From Sphaerosporella brunnea (Eukaryota > Ascomycota > Pezizomycetes > Pezizales > Pyronemataceae): a DNA stretch of 64,000 bases. This document shows positions 1-10,593 of the stretch, piece by piece. Numbering within the stretch: position 1 is the first letter of the stretch; each line of letters begins with the position of its first letter. The DNA lies in assembly GCA_008704415.1 (NCBI GenBank), contig VXIS01000052.1:1-64000 (forward strand). Reading direction: 5' to 3'. The notes beneath the pieces were generated by a model. It was not told the origin of the DNA. It did not search any database and saw only the letters and a list, made by a program, of their open reading frames with translations. Made by a program: the position numbers and the translations under genes.

Positions 1-82
1 TCGAGGAGCGGAACCTGGGGGGTCGGCTCGATGGTGATAGATGCCATTATTGAGGATGCCAGGCGACAGGAATTCTTAAAAT

Positions 83-420
83 TCTGATGTAACGAGGCTC
101 TGTCTACCAGAGTGTCGTGGAATTGAACTCGTGACCTTGAGGAAAAGCAAGGCAAAATCCTAAACAATAGAATTTTAAGGGCTATTCTGTCGGGTGGACA
201 CTAATGGTTCTTGTTGCTGAAGATAAAGGGGTTCTCTCGGCGGAAGCAATCCTACTTATAGTAGAACGCCGCTCCAGAGACTACCGTCTCCCTGAGTAAT
301 ACTCAGCCTTTACTCCTTGCTGGCTTTCCGACAGTCTCTACGACTGCGGGCGTTAAGGCGCGCACAGAGATCGCCCCACCTTGCTATGACTCACTCTTTG
401 ATTCCAAATCATGAGTCATA
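83..420 (+). repeat. Dispersed repeat of unknown type, copy A
   Basis: The stretch beginning TGTAACGAGGCTCTGTCTAC at about 86, and the following part around 165-350 (marker AACAATAGAATTTTAAGG), recur at 1947-1993 and 2540-2760 in the same order and orientation. The divergence is that of an old duplication. No coding frame survives. The sequence could be a solo LTR or the edge of a retroelement, because it starts with TG, but I see no matching CA end or paired LTR and do not classify it further. The rest of 1-880 holds nothing recognisable. Confidence 0.5.
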
Positions 421-1125
421 GACATGGGTCGCACCCGGATACCCCGCTCCGTAAGCGTTGTATTCTCGTGTTGCAGGAAGATGCTCAGCCCTATTGGCTC
501 CATCTCCCGATCTTCTGCGTCGCATGCCCTACGCAACAACCACACTTACTATGGAGGTTCTAGGCCGAGTGATTCTTCCCTTTTTCGGCTCTACGCCTTC
601 CGGTTGATCACTCCTGACCCCTCCGATCGTCAGGCTAGTTCCGGGAACAGGCAGGTCAACGAAGATATCTCGGAAGAGCTCTAACAATAGCCTATACTAT
701 TGTTATCTCCGAACCGGATGCTCTTCCCAGGTAGCGTCCCACCTGAGGCACCCGATCTCCGAGTTCTTCCATAGCGTCACTCAAGCTAGCTACTATGATC
801 CGGAGCCACCCGGCTATCACGTGCCCTTGAAGAGATCACTATGCAGACTCTATTCTATTCCCTAGCTGACTACTAAGAGCACATGTCACGTGACCATACC
901 CGTGACATTGGGGTCACGGTCCAGGCACAGTAAATTGACTATTGGGTTCACGGTCGGACCACTTGGGCCCAGCGTTCGCTCTGAACTTTGGTCCCCACCA
1001 CTTCGTACCCTTTGACCACCATCTGCACCGTGTCGGCTGCTTGCTTTCCAAGTGCGACAACGCGGTTTGTAGCTGCCTGCACCATAGTAGCTGCCTAGGT
1101 ACGTGATCACAGCGCCCCACTCCAC

Positions 1126-1166
1126 GTTTGTTTTAAGCATATTGCAATTGGCCGCTTGCGGCCATG
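1126..1166 (-). mobile_element. LINE 3' tail hairpin, minus-strand copy
   Basis: Read on the minus strand this contains the hairpin GGCCGCAAGCGGCC (1150-1163) inside a short context shared with 4565-4605, 24445-24485 and 36045-36080. The 36 kb copy lies directly after the RNase H/zinc-knuckle frame of a LINE, which identifies the motif as the 3' end of that family. Here only the tail is recognisable. It is followed on its own strand by the usual A-rich stretch, AAAACAAAC. Confidence 0.55.
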
Positions 1167-1170
1167 GCAT

Positions 1171-1946
1171 CTACTACTATAGAGCAAAGTGTGGCTTTCA
1201 CGGTGGCTTTCACGGTGGCGCAACGCGGGAAAATAGTGAGTGATTAGCTGTGATGCGGGACGCATTGTGGAGCGGAGCCGTGGAGGAGCTTTAGCGACGA
1301 CACTGAATGAAAGCAACTGCGCGTTTCACACACATACGCCCTGACTGCAATGTACTCGGTACATATGACTTTACATTAAGTGGCGCGGTACTAATGACTG
1401 CACCACGCCGTGTGGTCGCCACACGGCTGTTGACTCGTATATAGAGAAGAGAGACTGTGCTACCCCCCGGGATACAGAAGTCCCGCTACCGGGGCCTGCG
1501 GCTCTCTTAAGGAAAGAGCAAAAAGTATACCGACACATAACCTCAACAGAGCAGCAACACTGAGCCGCAATACGGAGCCTCACTTACAGAGCTGCAACGC
1601 CACCAAACCTTATTCCTACCTCCCGCCGTGACAGTATCCCCCTACTATGGCTGAGCTCCGGCAAAGCTCATTGATCCTTTGGGAGGGGCCCCGGCTTCTC
1701 TGGGTAGGCCTCGTAAAAGCGGTTGATAGCTTCCAAATTGTTAACCAATTTGGCTGGCTCCCTCCCACTTTGGCTGATCGTAGTCAGTCGACTTAACCAA
1801 GTACTGGAGCTTGCGCCATGGTTCATGAAGTTGGGAGTCGAGTATCTGATCTACGAACCACTCCTGTTCACCTTGAATCTCCACCACAGGTGGTGGGTCC
1901 TGTCGTTGTCCTGGGTAAGGGTTATCGGGTGCTGGCTTGGGTCGGG
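1171..1946. other. Unassigned stretch
   Basis: No convincing gene is visible. A short direct repeat (TGGCTTTCACGG, about 1192-1217) is present. The minus strand at 1700-1920 has broken open frames with no family signature. It lies just upstream of copy B of the dispersed repeat and is probably part of the same transposon debris. Confidence 0.4.
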
Positions 1947-1993
1947 AAACTGTAACGAGGCTCTGTCTACCAAAGGGTTGTGGAATAAACTAA

Positions 1994-2539
1994 CGGCTAT
2001 TATGCAGGATACCCCCCGCGAGGGGCGTATTTTGTGGTTTGACCCTACATATTTCGTATTATGCAGCATACCCCCCACTAAAATTATGTGGGTTTTTTTT
2101 AAGCGAGCATAGTATATCACTCGGTCAAGCCATAGGGTGCTCTGTCGGTTGTTTCCATTTCTGGTCGGGGGCGGTCTTGCTCAGGCTTCACCGCCGGGCT
2201 TACTCAGTCTTCGCCGCTGGTCTTGCTTTCGCCGGTGGTCTTGCTCAGGCTCCGCCGGTGGTCTTGCTCAAGCTCCGCCGCCGGTCTGGCTCAAGCTCCT
2301 ACCGGAGGATCAGGCCCGCCGGCCTCCGCACTCATCTTAAGTAGCTGTGTTTTCTGCCGTTCTGCTTGCTCAGTAGTTAGTTCCTTCTTTCGGTCAAAAA
2401 ATCAACATCTCTTGTTTCCAATATGCTCGCTTAAAAAAATACCACATAATTTTAGTGGGGGGTATGCTGCATAATAAGAAATTTGTGGGGTCAATCGGCA
2501 AAATACGCCCCTCGCGGGGGGTATCCTGCATAATTACTG
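1994..2539. mobile_element. 546-bp MITE with ~110-bp terminal inverted repeats and 9-bp TSD
   Basis: The left end (1994-2110) and right end (2422-2539) are near-perfect inverted repeats built around ATGCAGGATACCCCCC and AAATTATGTGG/CCACATAATTT. The 9-mer ATAAACTAA lies immediately outside both ends (1985-1993 and 2540-2548), which is a target-site duplication. Nine bases is the usual duplication of Mutator-like elements, so a non-autonomous MULE is the best guess. The interior (about 2160-2315) is a GC-rich array of ~24-bp units (GGTCTTGCTCAGGCTCCGCC-like). No transposase is encoded. Confidence 0.75.
2160..2315 (+). repeat. ~24-bp tandem repeat inside the 546-bp MITE
   Basis: About six imperfect units of the type TCTTGCTCAGGCTCCGCCGG run through the loop of the MITE. 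Open frames across it give repetitive Leu/Ala/Pro-rich peptides, which I read as products of the repeat and not as genes. Confidence 0.6.
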
Positions 2540-2860
2540 ATAAACTAAAGCCTTGGAAGAAAAGATCTAACACTTCAAATCGTAAACAATAGAATTTTAA
2601 GGTCTTTCTTTCTTGAGGTGGATACTAATGGTTCTTGGTGTTGGAGAAGAGATGGCGGACGCAGTCCTGCTTATAGTAGGAAGCTGCCTCAGAGACTACC
2701 TTCTGCCTGAGCTATGCTCAACTCTTTATTCCCCTTGCTGGTGTTCCGACAAGCTTCACAATTGCTTTCTCGGCAGCAGGAGAGAATATTTGCTCCTCTG
2801 TGTGCCTCCTGCCTTGACTGCCTTCCGTTCCTTCTGTGGCCTAAGGATGACTTCCTAACA

Positions 2861-3600
2861 TCACACAGCTTTAGTACATCGATTATCTGCCAGTAGGACC
2901 ATGATGGGAGTGAAGACCTTCCTTTTCCCACTCGCCGTCTTCCCTTCTTGCCTGGTGGCCTCCCTGACGGCTGTCCACATCACGTCTTGTTCCCTGCGCC
3001 ATTTTGCGCACCTGTTAAAGTAATGTTCTCTTGTCTGCCGTGGTGCCTTGGTGCAAAACCAGCGCTTGTTGTCGACTTTCCGGTTTGTCTAGGCAAGGTA
3101 GGGGGCCGTTGGCGCCTTATTGAGCCTCAGCTGGTAGAAGCGTGATGCCAAGGACTTCTTTGCCTTCGCAGCGGTGAGGTCTGGTCTCTTCCGCCGTCCG
3201 TAGTACTGCTTGGGAGTGCAGTGCATGGCCAGCCATGCGTCCTTGTCGCGGGACTTCGCCCGAGTGATTTAACGGCCTATTAAGGCGAGGGATGCCGGGT
3301 CGAGAAGGTCAATGGCCAGAGGCTTGCTGCGGTTCGTCGCTGCTTTCTTGGAGAGCTGGTCTGCTAGCTCATTGCATAGGACGTCTTTGTGGTCAGGCAC
3401 CCAGCGTTACTCCACCCACCACCCTTGAGTCTTCAGCATTGTCTCAGCGCGAGTGATGCGTGGGAGTAGCCATTGTCCAGGTCCGGGAGCGCCGTGTTGG
3501 AGCTGTCTTAAGGCCGCCTGTGCATCCGTGAAGAGGCGGACACATCCTGTTGGGTTGTTCCGGACCGTGGCGCCGGACAGTGCTACCGTATCGTCTGAGT
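2861..3600 (-). pseudogene. LINE retrotransposon remnant: RNase H end and C-terminal zinc knuckle
   Basis: Translated on the minus strand, 3,590-3,290 gives an RNase H C-terminal half: FTDAQAALRQLQ with its Asp, a GPGQWLLPRITRAE segment, then a WVPDHKDV-type His motif interrupted by one stop. From 3,240 to 2,861 follows a Trp-rich linker, a RWFC...RQTREHYFNRC zinc-knuckle segment and LLADNRCTKAV before a stop at 2861-2863. The same blocks in the same order occur at 34,970-35,860. The copy is 5'-truncated and carries several stops, so it is a fossil. No reverse transcriptase part is seen. Confidence 0.8.
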
Positions 3601-4019
3601 CTTAAGCAACGCGGGCCGGAGGGGTGGGGGTGGTAAGGTTGCGGGTGTCAAGGGTTGGGGATTGGACGTCGTGGTCACAATTTGGGTTTGTGCACAACTT
3701 TAATGATGATCAAAAGGCGGGGCGCGGGTACTTGGTGAGCGGCATGCGCAATGGGCACCTCCAGCATTTTCCCGTCCTGAGCAGGCTCCCCGGTACGGTT
3801 CAAAAATGCTGCCAGTAGCGGGCAAACACCGGAAGATACGGGACGATGCCCCTGTGAAAGAGTGTTCAAGAATGCCCGGGGCGTTGGCCAACACCACCGG
3901 CACTGTAATGGTTCTGCTGCTGTAAATAAAAATTAGATACAGCATCGCCCGCGCGCGAGTCTTTAGAAATTAACTTTTTGATAGCTTGGCAACACCCCCC
4001 TCCGGCCCGTGTTGCTTGA
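3601..4019. other. Unassigned stretch between LINE remnant and repeat array
   Basis: Short overlapping open frames on both strands are present, without start context, splice signals or family resemblance. I see no gene here. Confidence 0.4.
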
Positions 4020-4311
4020 GACTCAGACGATACGGTAGTTCGAGATCGGCAGCGATGCCAAAGAGCATCGAATGCAAACTGACAAAGTTGCGTTAGGATA
4101 GGCATACCTGCAACACAGATACTCGGAACACGTATGGCTCAGAGTTGCAGGGCTCGGCAAGGTAGCATTGTAGCGCAGGGTGCTGAAGAGAGCGCGGGGT
4201 GGTGGAGAGCGTAACCGGGTAGAGCATGAGATGGGTATCACTTCAATCCCCAAGTCAATCGGAGTAAACTGACAGAATTGCGGTAGGATAGGCATACATG
4301 AAACACAGATG
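4020..4311 (-). repeat. piggyBac-associated ~160-bp repeat units
   Basis: Two units of the repeat family that flanks the piggyBac transposase remnant at 43.8-44.8 kb are present in reverse orientation. Markers are ATGCAAACTGACAAAGTTGC near 4072, CAATCGGAGTAAACTGACAG near 4256, and the GGATAGGCATAC...AACACAGAT block. The array stops exactly at the MITE at 4312. Confidence 0.65.
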
Positions 4312-4426
4312 CCGTAGAGATTCGGTACTAAGGCAATGTGGCAAAGTCACTGCGCTCTGCGGACAAGTCACTCAGCCTCATGGCAAAGTCACTTAGCCAC
4401 ATTGCCTTAGTGCCGAATCTCTACGT
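4312..4426. mobile_element. 115-bp palindromic MITE (CCGTAGAG family), copy 1
   Basis: The arms GTAGAGATTCGGTACTAAGG and its complement fold back over almost the whole length, with the loop near 4365. It has the same length and sequence as 20504-20618, where the flanking TA duplication is intact. Here the flanks are TG and TA, so the duplication has decayed. On the left it sits inside piggyBac-type repeat sequence. On the right LINE 3' sequence follows. Confidence 0.75.
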
Positions 4427-4610
4427 TAGCGCCTGATGGCTTGGAATCAGGGAAGGAGAGGGAGCAGCGGGCTCCGGACGTGCGGGGTTGAAGAGGGGGT
4501 GAAACACAGATTTCCTTGATTTTCTTTCCTTCGGAGGAGCAGGCCCCACAGTCTGTTTTACCTATGTCATGGCCGCAAGCGGCCGAATACAATATGATTG
4601 AAACAAAAAC
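4427..4610 (+). mobile_element. LINE 3'-end fragment
   Basis: The block from AAGGAGAGGGAGCAGCGGGC through GGTTGAAGAGGGGGTGAAAC, then CCTTGATTTTCTTTCCTT, ending in the hairpin GGCCGCAAGCGGCC (4571-4584) and an A-rich tail, matches 24240-24485 closely. The latter follows a LINE ORF1, so this is the 3' untranslated end of the same family. It is a 5'-truncated copy without coding sequence. Confidence 0.7.
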
Positions 4611-6972
4611 AAAAAAAAGAAATCCACCGCCGGGGAGAGATGCAGCGGTCCCGGCAGTTCAGTCCATGGTTTATCTCCGGTGCGTCCGGCATCTGGTTGC
4701 GCGTGAGCGAGCAGTGTCGTGGCCTTTGCCCATTCATCGATGCATCTGTACGAGTCAGTTGTTGAGCACCGAGTCGTCACGGAGCGAGCCCGTGTGCAAC
4801 GACGTCATGATGCTCCGTCTGAGTTGGCGCAAATCGTTGTGCCGACCGACATCGCGGCAAACGTGTCCATCCTGCAGGGACACCTGTGCAACACCACGGG
4901 TCTCTGAATGACATCACATATGGTCTTTTAATCGGGGGCAGTTTTATTTTGACGTGAAGGCCGTGCGCTCACAGATGCTCACTCGCAACTTCCAACTCGA
5001 TCTGGTGTGCACGGCTTTTTCTGACGACAACGCAACGCCTGGAACATTCTTTTACCGGGATTTGATTCCCTTGCACGGCCAGTGACTCAACAGTCGAGGA
5101 ACCATTCGAAATTGGTGTCGATAGTTTACGAGGTTTGGTAAGCCTCAGCTTTTCATTCTTGCTTTCACCGCGCCCTGAGGTTAGATAGGGCTAGCGTGCA
5201 TTGTAGCGGGCTTGGTATGTCCGCCTTCGCGAGGAGCGGGGTTTTTCACCGCTGGAGTGTGTAATCCTGCGTACAGCTGCACCGAGTGCCACGCTGCTTG
5301 AGGATTTCGAACCCGTCTTGCAGCGGTGCATCGTGGTGCGGCGGCGCATACTGAGACTGCCGATGCGAATATGCTTCTTCCAACAACGCGGCCCGAGCAC
5401 CAACCTACATGGCGCCAGCGCCAGGACTCTGCGCACCCCTTTTATTGCAGAAATCTTCTTCGACCTTCAAGGCTGATGTTGGAAGGCTGCGTGCGTCCGA
5501 TATTTGTACCTTACGGATGTCTGCTTCGTGAGGCCACGCACGTCGTTTTCGATTTCCTGCCAACTTTAACCAAAGCAGGTTCCGCTTCGCTTCCGTTCTC
5601 CCAGCTTCGAAAGATCCGTTGTCTGATTTTTTTTTCTTCACAGCGTGCGTGTGTGCGTGTTGTTGGGAAAACCCGTCCCCTCTCCACACCAGCCTTCGCG
5701 ATCCTACGAGGAGCAACAGGCAAAACCCATCACCGTTCAGTTCTACGCTCCATCTATTAGTACGTCTCTTCGATATTTCACAGCACTCCTAGCTCCAAGG
5801 TGGCGTCCAGCAAACTTGGGGTTTTCGACCGAGGGTTGACCTTCGTGCAAACACCTCAGCCACGGCTTTCCCCTGTTCTCAAGGACTGCTGCTCTCCATC
5901 AGTCAGCTATTGACCGCAAGACCATAAGACCTCAAGCTGAACCAGTCACTTCGGAGCTGGCCTGAGTCCCAGCGGCTCATCATTCCACCCCCCCCCCGTT
6001 TGACCTCGATCACGCTACACCATGCTACGCGCCTCCCAACACGAATGAGACGCGCCAGATACCTGGTTCCCCCTACCATATCGAACATGTCATTTCCATC
6101 GTTTAACAGGAACGTTATCAACGTGGGTGATGTCGGCGAGCAGTTTCGAAGTTGTTGCAATTGCACGCAGCAACAAGAGTACGCATTGCGCACATTCGAA
6201 ACGTTAACCGGCTGCCTAGAATAGGTAGTTCAGCCGAACTAACAAGCTCATGTCAGTCATCGGTATACGAGGAGTAACGATGGGGGATAGATATATAACG
6301 TGTGGGTCAAGTCGGCTTCCTTTATATCGACTCTAGACTTGGCTTGTCGTCGCCTGTTGCTTACGCTAACCGTACGTTTCACCCGACAATCTCCTGCATA
6401 GAACTTCATAACCGAAACTGCGGGACGGAGAGATGGGGGGGGGGCAGTACTTAGGTAACTACCGACCGCGTCTAGAAGTATGCACTCACCCCACGTGCGT
6501 GCGTGAATAAAAAAAAGCAAGTCGCGCAATTCAGGAGAAAAGACGGCCTGGGGCTCCGGAACAGCCGATCAGGGGGGCTTTTACATCATCCCTTTCATCG
6601 GAAAACGTTAAAATACAGCGCTCCAACCTTGGGTTCCTGCGTCGGGATTTTGACAGCTTACTTGCAAGTTGAAGCCCTATGGTTTCGCACCCCGCATTAT
6701 TCGCGGGCCTCAGCAGCTAATTTCCCCATCGATACCCCCGCTTACCACCCGTCGGCGATCGGCGTTTTTCACACCGAACGAGCCAATCGAAAAGAACGTT
6801 ACCCGCAGGGCGGTGGCGAGTATCCGAGTGACAAGTCGTGATGCGCTCACGATGCCCTACTACGCACAACTGCTCGCGATGCGGAACGAGCCGCTAAGCG
6901 GCGGCTGCTCACATTGGCCGCCACAAGGGGCCGTGGTGGTTAGGTCTGGGGCGACGTCTGTTCAGCTGATCA
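4611..6972. other. Unassigned region
   Basis: No recognised gene. Open frames of up to ~145 codons exist on both strands (for example 5326-5760 plus) but have mixed starts, homopolymer runs and no family resemblance. A G-run lies at 6434-6444. The frame at 6669-6998 opens without an ATG and could be an upstream exon of the candidate starting at 6973, but I see no clear splice pair. Confidence 0.4.
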
Positions 6973-7344
6973 ATGGCAGCTGGTGGCAGGTCAATTGAAG
7001 CTGATGTCGATGTACCTTATGTGCGAGCATTGCACGCACATCTGGGGGAGTCGATGGCAACGCTTATTAACGGTCTTTCCATTACGACCCGAGAAACTGA
7101 CAATATATCGGGTCGATGCAATCCTCGAAAGCCGTCGACCCTCCGTGTCGAGATCCACGATATCACGTGCGGGCAATACATACAGCCTCGACTTCGACAG
7201 GCTGGAAGTCCCTTCGAACCATTGACGGCATTCACACGACGCCGGTGTTGCGGGATCCTCGGAAATCGACCGGCTCAGCCTCCAAAGAGTGAGGACCAGA
7301 AGTGCCCTGGTGGAGCTATCGATGAGTTTTGCTTGGAGGACTGA
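6973..7344 (+). CDS. Candidate small protein, 123 aa, unrecognised
   Basis: This is an ATG-started frame of 123 codons ending in TGA. Composition is balanced and protein-like, with no low-complexity runs and seven Cys, including a pair in an RRRCCG segment. No signal peptide, membrane segment or known motif is visible. The opposite strand is also open for 144 codons (6991-7425), so strand is not settled. The plus frame is preferred because its composition looks less biased. No function is inferred. Confidence 0.3.
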   Translation: MAAGGRSIEADVDVPYVRALHAHLGESMATLINGLSITTRETDNISGRCNPRKPSTLRVEIHDITCGQYIQPRLRQAGSPFEPLTAFTRRRCCGILGNRPAQPPKSEDQKCPGGAIDEFCLED

Positions 7345-9027
7345 GGAACCCTCACGAGTCCTCGCCCGCCTGGCCGAGGCATTGCAGACCGAAGGCCGAG
7401 GATCGAGACCTGGACGACAGCCCATGGGGGTCGGACGAAACCTGACTCACATAATACCGGACAACAACCCGAATCGCACCCGCAACACCAATACTACATT
7501 AGGGATGTCTACACCATTCCGCATCCAAAAGGGCATTAACTCTGTGCCTCTTGTGCCGTCAGGAGGGGCGGAGGTGGGGGTAAATGTAACCAAGAGGCGC
7601 AAATAAATGCATTTTCATGCTGCGTTGAGCCTTGACCCATAATAGAGTGTTGACGCTCAATATAAAGTTTCTCGTCCCCCCCCTTCAATCATCTCTCTCA
7701 CAAGATTCCGCCACCCGACAGTATGGCTTGACAAGTTGACTCAGTGACCGATATTCGACGACCTGACTCGAAAAGGCCGTCGCCGCTCGAACGCCGTTTC
7801 GCACAGCTCCATCGACGACGTCAACGATCCCGTTCCCCGTCCGCAGAATCCACAGCACAGGCAAAAAAAGAAAAAAAAAAAAAAAAAAATCGCCATGAAA
7901 ACGGACAACCGGATCGCCTCGGAAGCGCGAGCACCAGCCCCTCGTGCATAGTAAGCGGGCGCGGACATGTCCGGCGCCGACGGCGTCCGGCGCGCAACAT
8001 GCCCGCACCACACGCCATTGGCTCTCGATCCGACAACGACAGGCAAAGCAAAGCCGGAGATGTGGCGGGTGGCGGCCAACGGAAGAAAAAAATAGAAAAT
8101 CACCGAGCTGATTACATCACATATGGATCTGCGTCGACTCATCAACCGGCGGCGATGATCTTCCTGGGACACACACATACCTATATAACTGCGGCAACTC
8201 TCAAAAGAAATCCAAACCCCCAAACGACAGTCCTCATAAATCCAAATCCGATCCGATCTCCGCTGCATGCGCATCGACGGCAATCCAACTGCTTTCTTGG
8301 CAATGACGTCATCAAGCCGCGGAAGATTCTGGAACATGCACCAGCAACAATGTCTCGTTCCGTTTGCGCAAACTGGGTATGCGTCGGATCTTGTGTTTAA
8401 AGAGAGGGTGTTAGAACTTCAGGCTCTGGGATGATCGGGGTACTCATACCTCTGTGGCTAAGGCGATGTTCAGACCGATAGTTCGCTGCGTTGGTGGTTG
8501 AGGTTCGTCCCATCCTACGGGTTGCAAGTTGTACAAGGTTCACATGCTGTGGGACGGAGGGTTTGGCTCAACGCCCTTTTTTATGCGTTTGGGTATACTA
8601 ACAGGAACACAATACCCGAAAGAAAACACTAACAAATAAATGACAAGAACTCCAAATCAAATGCCGAACATCGCACCTTCTACAAGTCAATAACCCAAAC
8701 AATCCCTCCCAGGACAAACGACATTAAAGAATCATGAATATCTGCAACGCATACACGAGTATTCGCACATTAGGAAAGAAGGAAACAAAACCATTCGGAA
8801 AAAGAGGTGCGCCGGTGCACTCACTCCATATCGACGTCGCGACCAAGGCTTCGACGGCCACTTGATCGACGAAGACGAGGACGATGACGATGACGAGGCC
8901 CAAAACGAAAACGCTGCATGCAAGGACAAAAACGACGGCGCAAACCGATGGCGGAAAATGATGAAGAGAAAATCAAAAAGGAATCATGAGACATCATCGA
9001 CATCTCCGTTGGATGGATGAATATCAT

Positions 9028-9411
9028 TCACTGCCCAGGGTTCTGAGGGCGTTCGTCAAGATCGTGGTCGCGGACCTGTCGAAACAACTGCATCAAATCG
9101 TCTCTGTGCGTGCCCGTGCACGGATTGAATACGCCGTTACTCCACGCACTGAAGTCTATTCTGGACTGAGAGGCGGGGCCATCATTGCCCGCCTGGTTTC
9201 CACCGTGAGGTTGTTGGTTTCCAACAACGTGCCCATTGGCGGGACCATATTGGCCCTGGCCGTGTGCGCCATGCTGGAGCTCTGTACCAGACATGGCTTC
9301 AGTGATGGCGTCTGTGTTCTGGATGTGGTTGACGTGGTTGTGAACGGATTGGCGGGATTGACCGTGTCCGGATCCACGCTGCTGCTGGCTGCGGCTTTCT
9401 TGCGGCGACAT
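9028..9411 (-). CDS. Candidate exon, Gln/His/Asn/Gly-rich
   Basis: Minus-strand open frame of 127 codons, ATG at 9411 (codon at 9409-9411), ending with a stop at 9028. It is rich in Q, H, N and G up to about residue 80. A less biased tail follows with IDFSAWSNGVFNPCTG and a RDDLMQLFRQVRDHDLDER segment. Such composition is common in fungal regulatory proteins, but no DNA-binding domain is seen. The plus-strand frame at 8986-9438 is hydrophobic because Q/H/N codons read as Leu/Val on the other strand. It may be one exon of a longer gene. Confidence 0.3.
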   Translation of the reverse strand: MSPQESRSQQQRGSGHGQSRQSVHNHVNHIQNTDAITEAMSGTELQHGAHGQGQYGPANGHVVGNQQPHGGNQAGNDGPASQSRIDFSAWSNGVFNPCTGTHRDDLMQLFRQVRDHDLDERPQNPGQ

Positions 9412-9439
9412 GCTTGGACTTGGGGGTCTAAAGCGTGAT

Positions 9440-10411
9440 GTGCTATGATGGACGAGACTCGAAGGTGGCGACGATGACTTGGGCTTCGATGAACTTCTAC
9501 GCTACGACGCAGGCGATGTGTCAGTACGTGCCTACACGCTCACCATCGAGCCGGTGGACAGTACCTTTCGATGGACACCTCCGGAGCTTTACGGATTCTG
9601 CGGTGAACGGTCGTCCTGCGACGCTCGACGTCTGTTGGGAATATGCGGTACTGGAAGACGAAAATGCACCGTGTCTGCTGTGGATTCGCGTGGATCGTCG
9701 CTGAGCATAGGGTGGAGGCGTCAGCAAAAGTTGATCAAGATGACAAGGTCGCAGTTATTGGCAGCTTTACGTTACAGTTACAGAGTATCAGTACCGAGCC
9801 ACGGGTCTGTGAATATGAGAAGAGTAACTTGAGAAAGGAGCGTTGTTGAAGGAGGATATAAATGACAAAGGTGTTCTGTGGACGTCAGAAACAAGAGACG
9901 GGGGGGGGGGCTATGGCCTATATAGAGCTACGCGATGTAGGAGGCATCAGAGAAGAGGGAGGGAGGTGGGGGCCCCCGGCTGCTGGGGCCTAGCTAGTAC
10001 CAGGATACCTTTGCTCTGGAGAAAGGGTCGAGTCTAGTGAGAATTCACTTCACCAACAATTCAAGCTCCATCGCCACGCCCCCCGACCCCGGCCGATACG
10101 CATGGTTCGATCGTCGCAAGGAAGCGATGAACATGATAAACGCGATTTTGTCCGTCGCGAAGTCCATCTGATGGCAGGATCCCTCGTCGTGGTGTTGGTG
10201 GTTCTGGTGTAGGTGACAGGGTGGTTTGCCATGGAGGATGGTGGCAGTTGGCTTGGGTCTTTCTAAGGGGCGTCACAACACCAGAGAGAAGAAAAAATAA
10301 AAAATACACAAGGCTAGCCAATTTTCTTTTATTTATTTTTTCGACGAAAATAACATCTTTCGATATTTAAAAAACAACTCGATATGCTAACATCTCCATA
10401 CCTCGGAGGTA
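9440..10411. other. Unassigned stretch
   Basis: Nothing recognisable apart from a short G-run (9901-9909). Open frames are short and contradictory between strands. Confidence 0.35.
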
Positions 10412-10593
10412 CTATAAAAGCTCGGATATAAGAGACCCCTCCAGATTTGGTTAGCGGCCAAGAATTGCCTTATAGGGACATTTTTAAGCTCATCAAGGAC
10501 GGTTTTTGTTTTTTACTGACTTCCTTTTGGACATTAAATTCCCGGCTCCGCTAACCAAATCTGGAGGGGTCTCTTTTATCCGAGCTTTTACGG
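10412..10593. mobile_element. MITE of the CCGTAAAA family, copy 1 (182 bp)
   Basis: The inverted arms read, from each end, CCGTAAAAGCTCGGATAAAA on the right complement and CTATAAAAGCTCGGATATAA on the left, both followed by a CCAGATTTGGTTAGCGG block. The interior shares TTTTGTTTTTTACTGACTTCC with 25029-25246, so these are two copies of one family. The left flank is TA. The right flank is TG, a decayed TA duplication. TA target duplication and the terminal sequence point to Tc1/mariner mobilisation. Confidence 0.75.

Larger units (their letters stand above)
1947..2850 (+). repeat. Dispersed repeat, copy B, split by an insertion
   Basis: This is the second copy of the repeat at 83-420. Its left part (1947-1993) matches 83-125 and its right part (2540-2760) matches 130-350. 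The two halves are separated by the 546-bp inverted-repeat element at 1994-2539. The uninterrupted copy A therefore acts as an approximate empty site. The repeat ends where the minus-strand LINE remnant begins, near 2,860. Confidence 0.5.

Noticed and set aside
83..420. Possible solo LTR
   Set aside because: It starts with TG, but no CA end, primer-binding site, or flanking duplication could be found; kept only as an unclassified repeat.
7744..8400. Long overlapping frames on both strands (218 and 198 codons)
   Set aside because: They run through an A/T homopolymer giving poly-Lys or poly-Phe and lack start context or family resemblance. The two strands exclude each other.
8986..9438. Hydrophobic 150-codon plus-strand frame resembling a membrane protein
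   Set aside because: It is the complement of a Gln/His/Asn-rich frame, which automatically produces Leu/Val-rich sequence.
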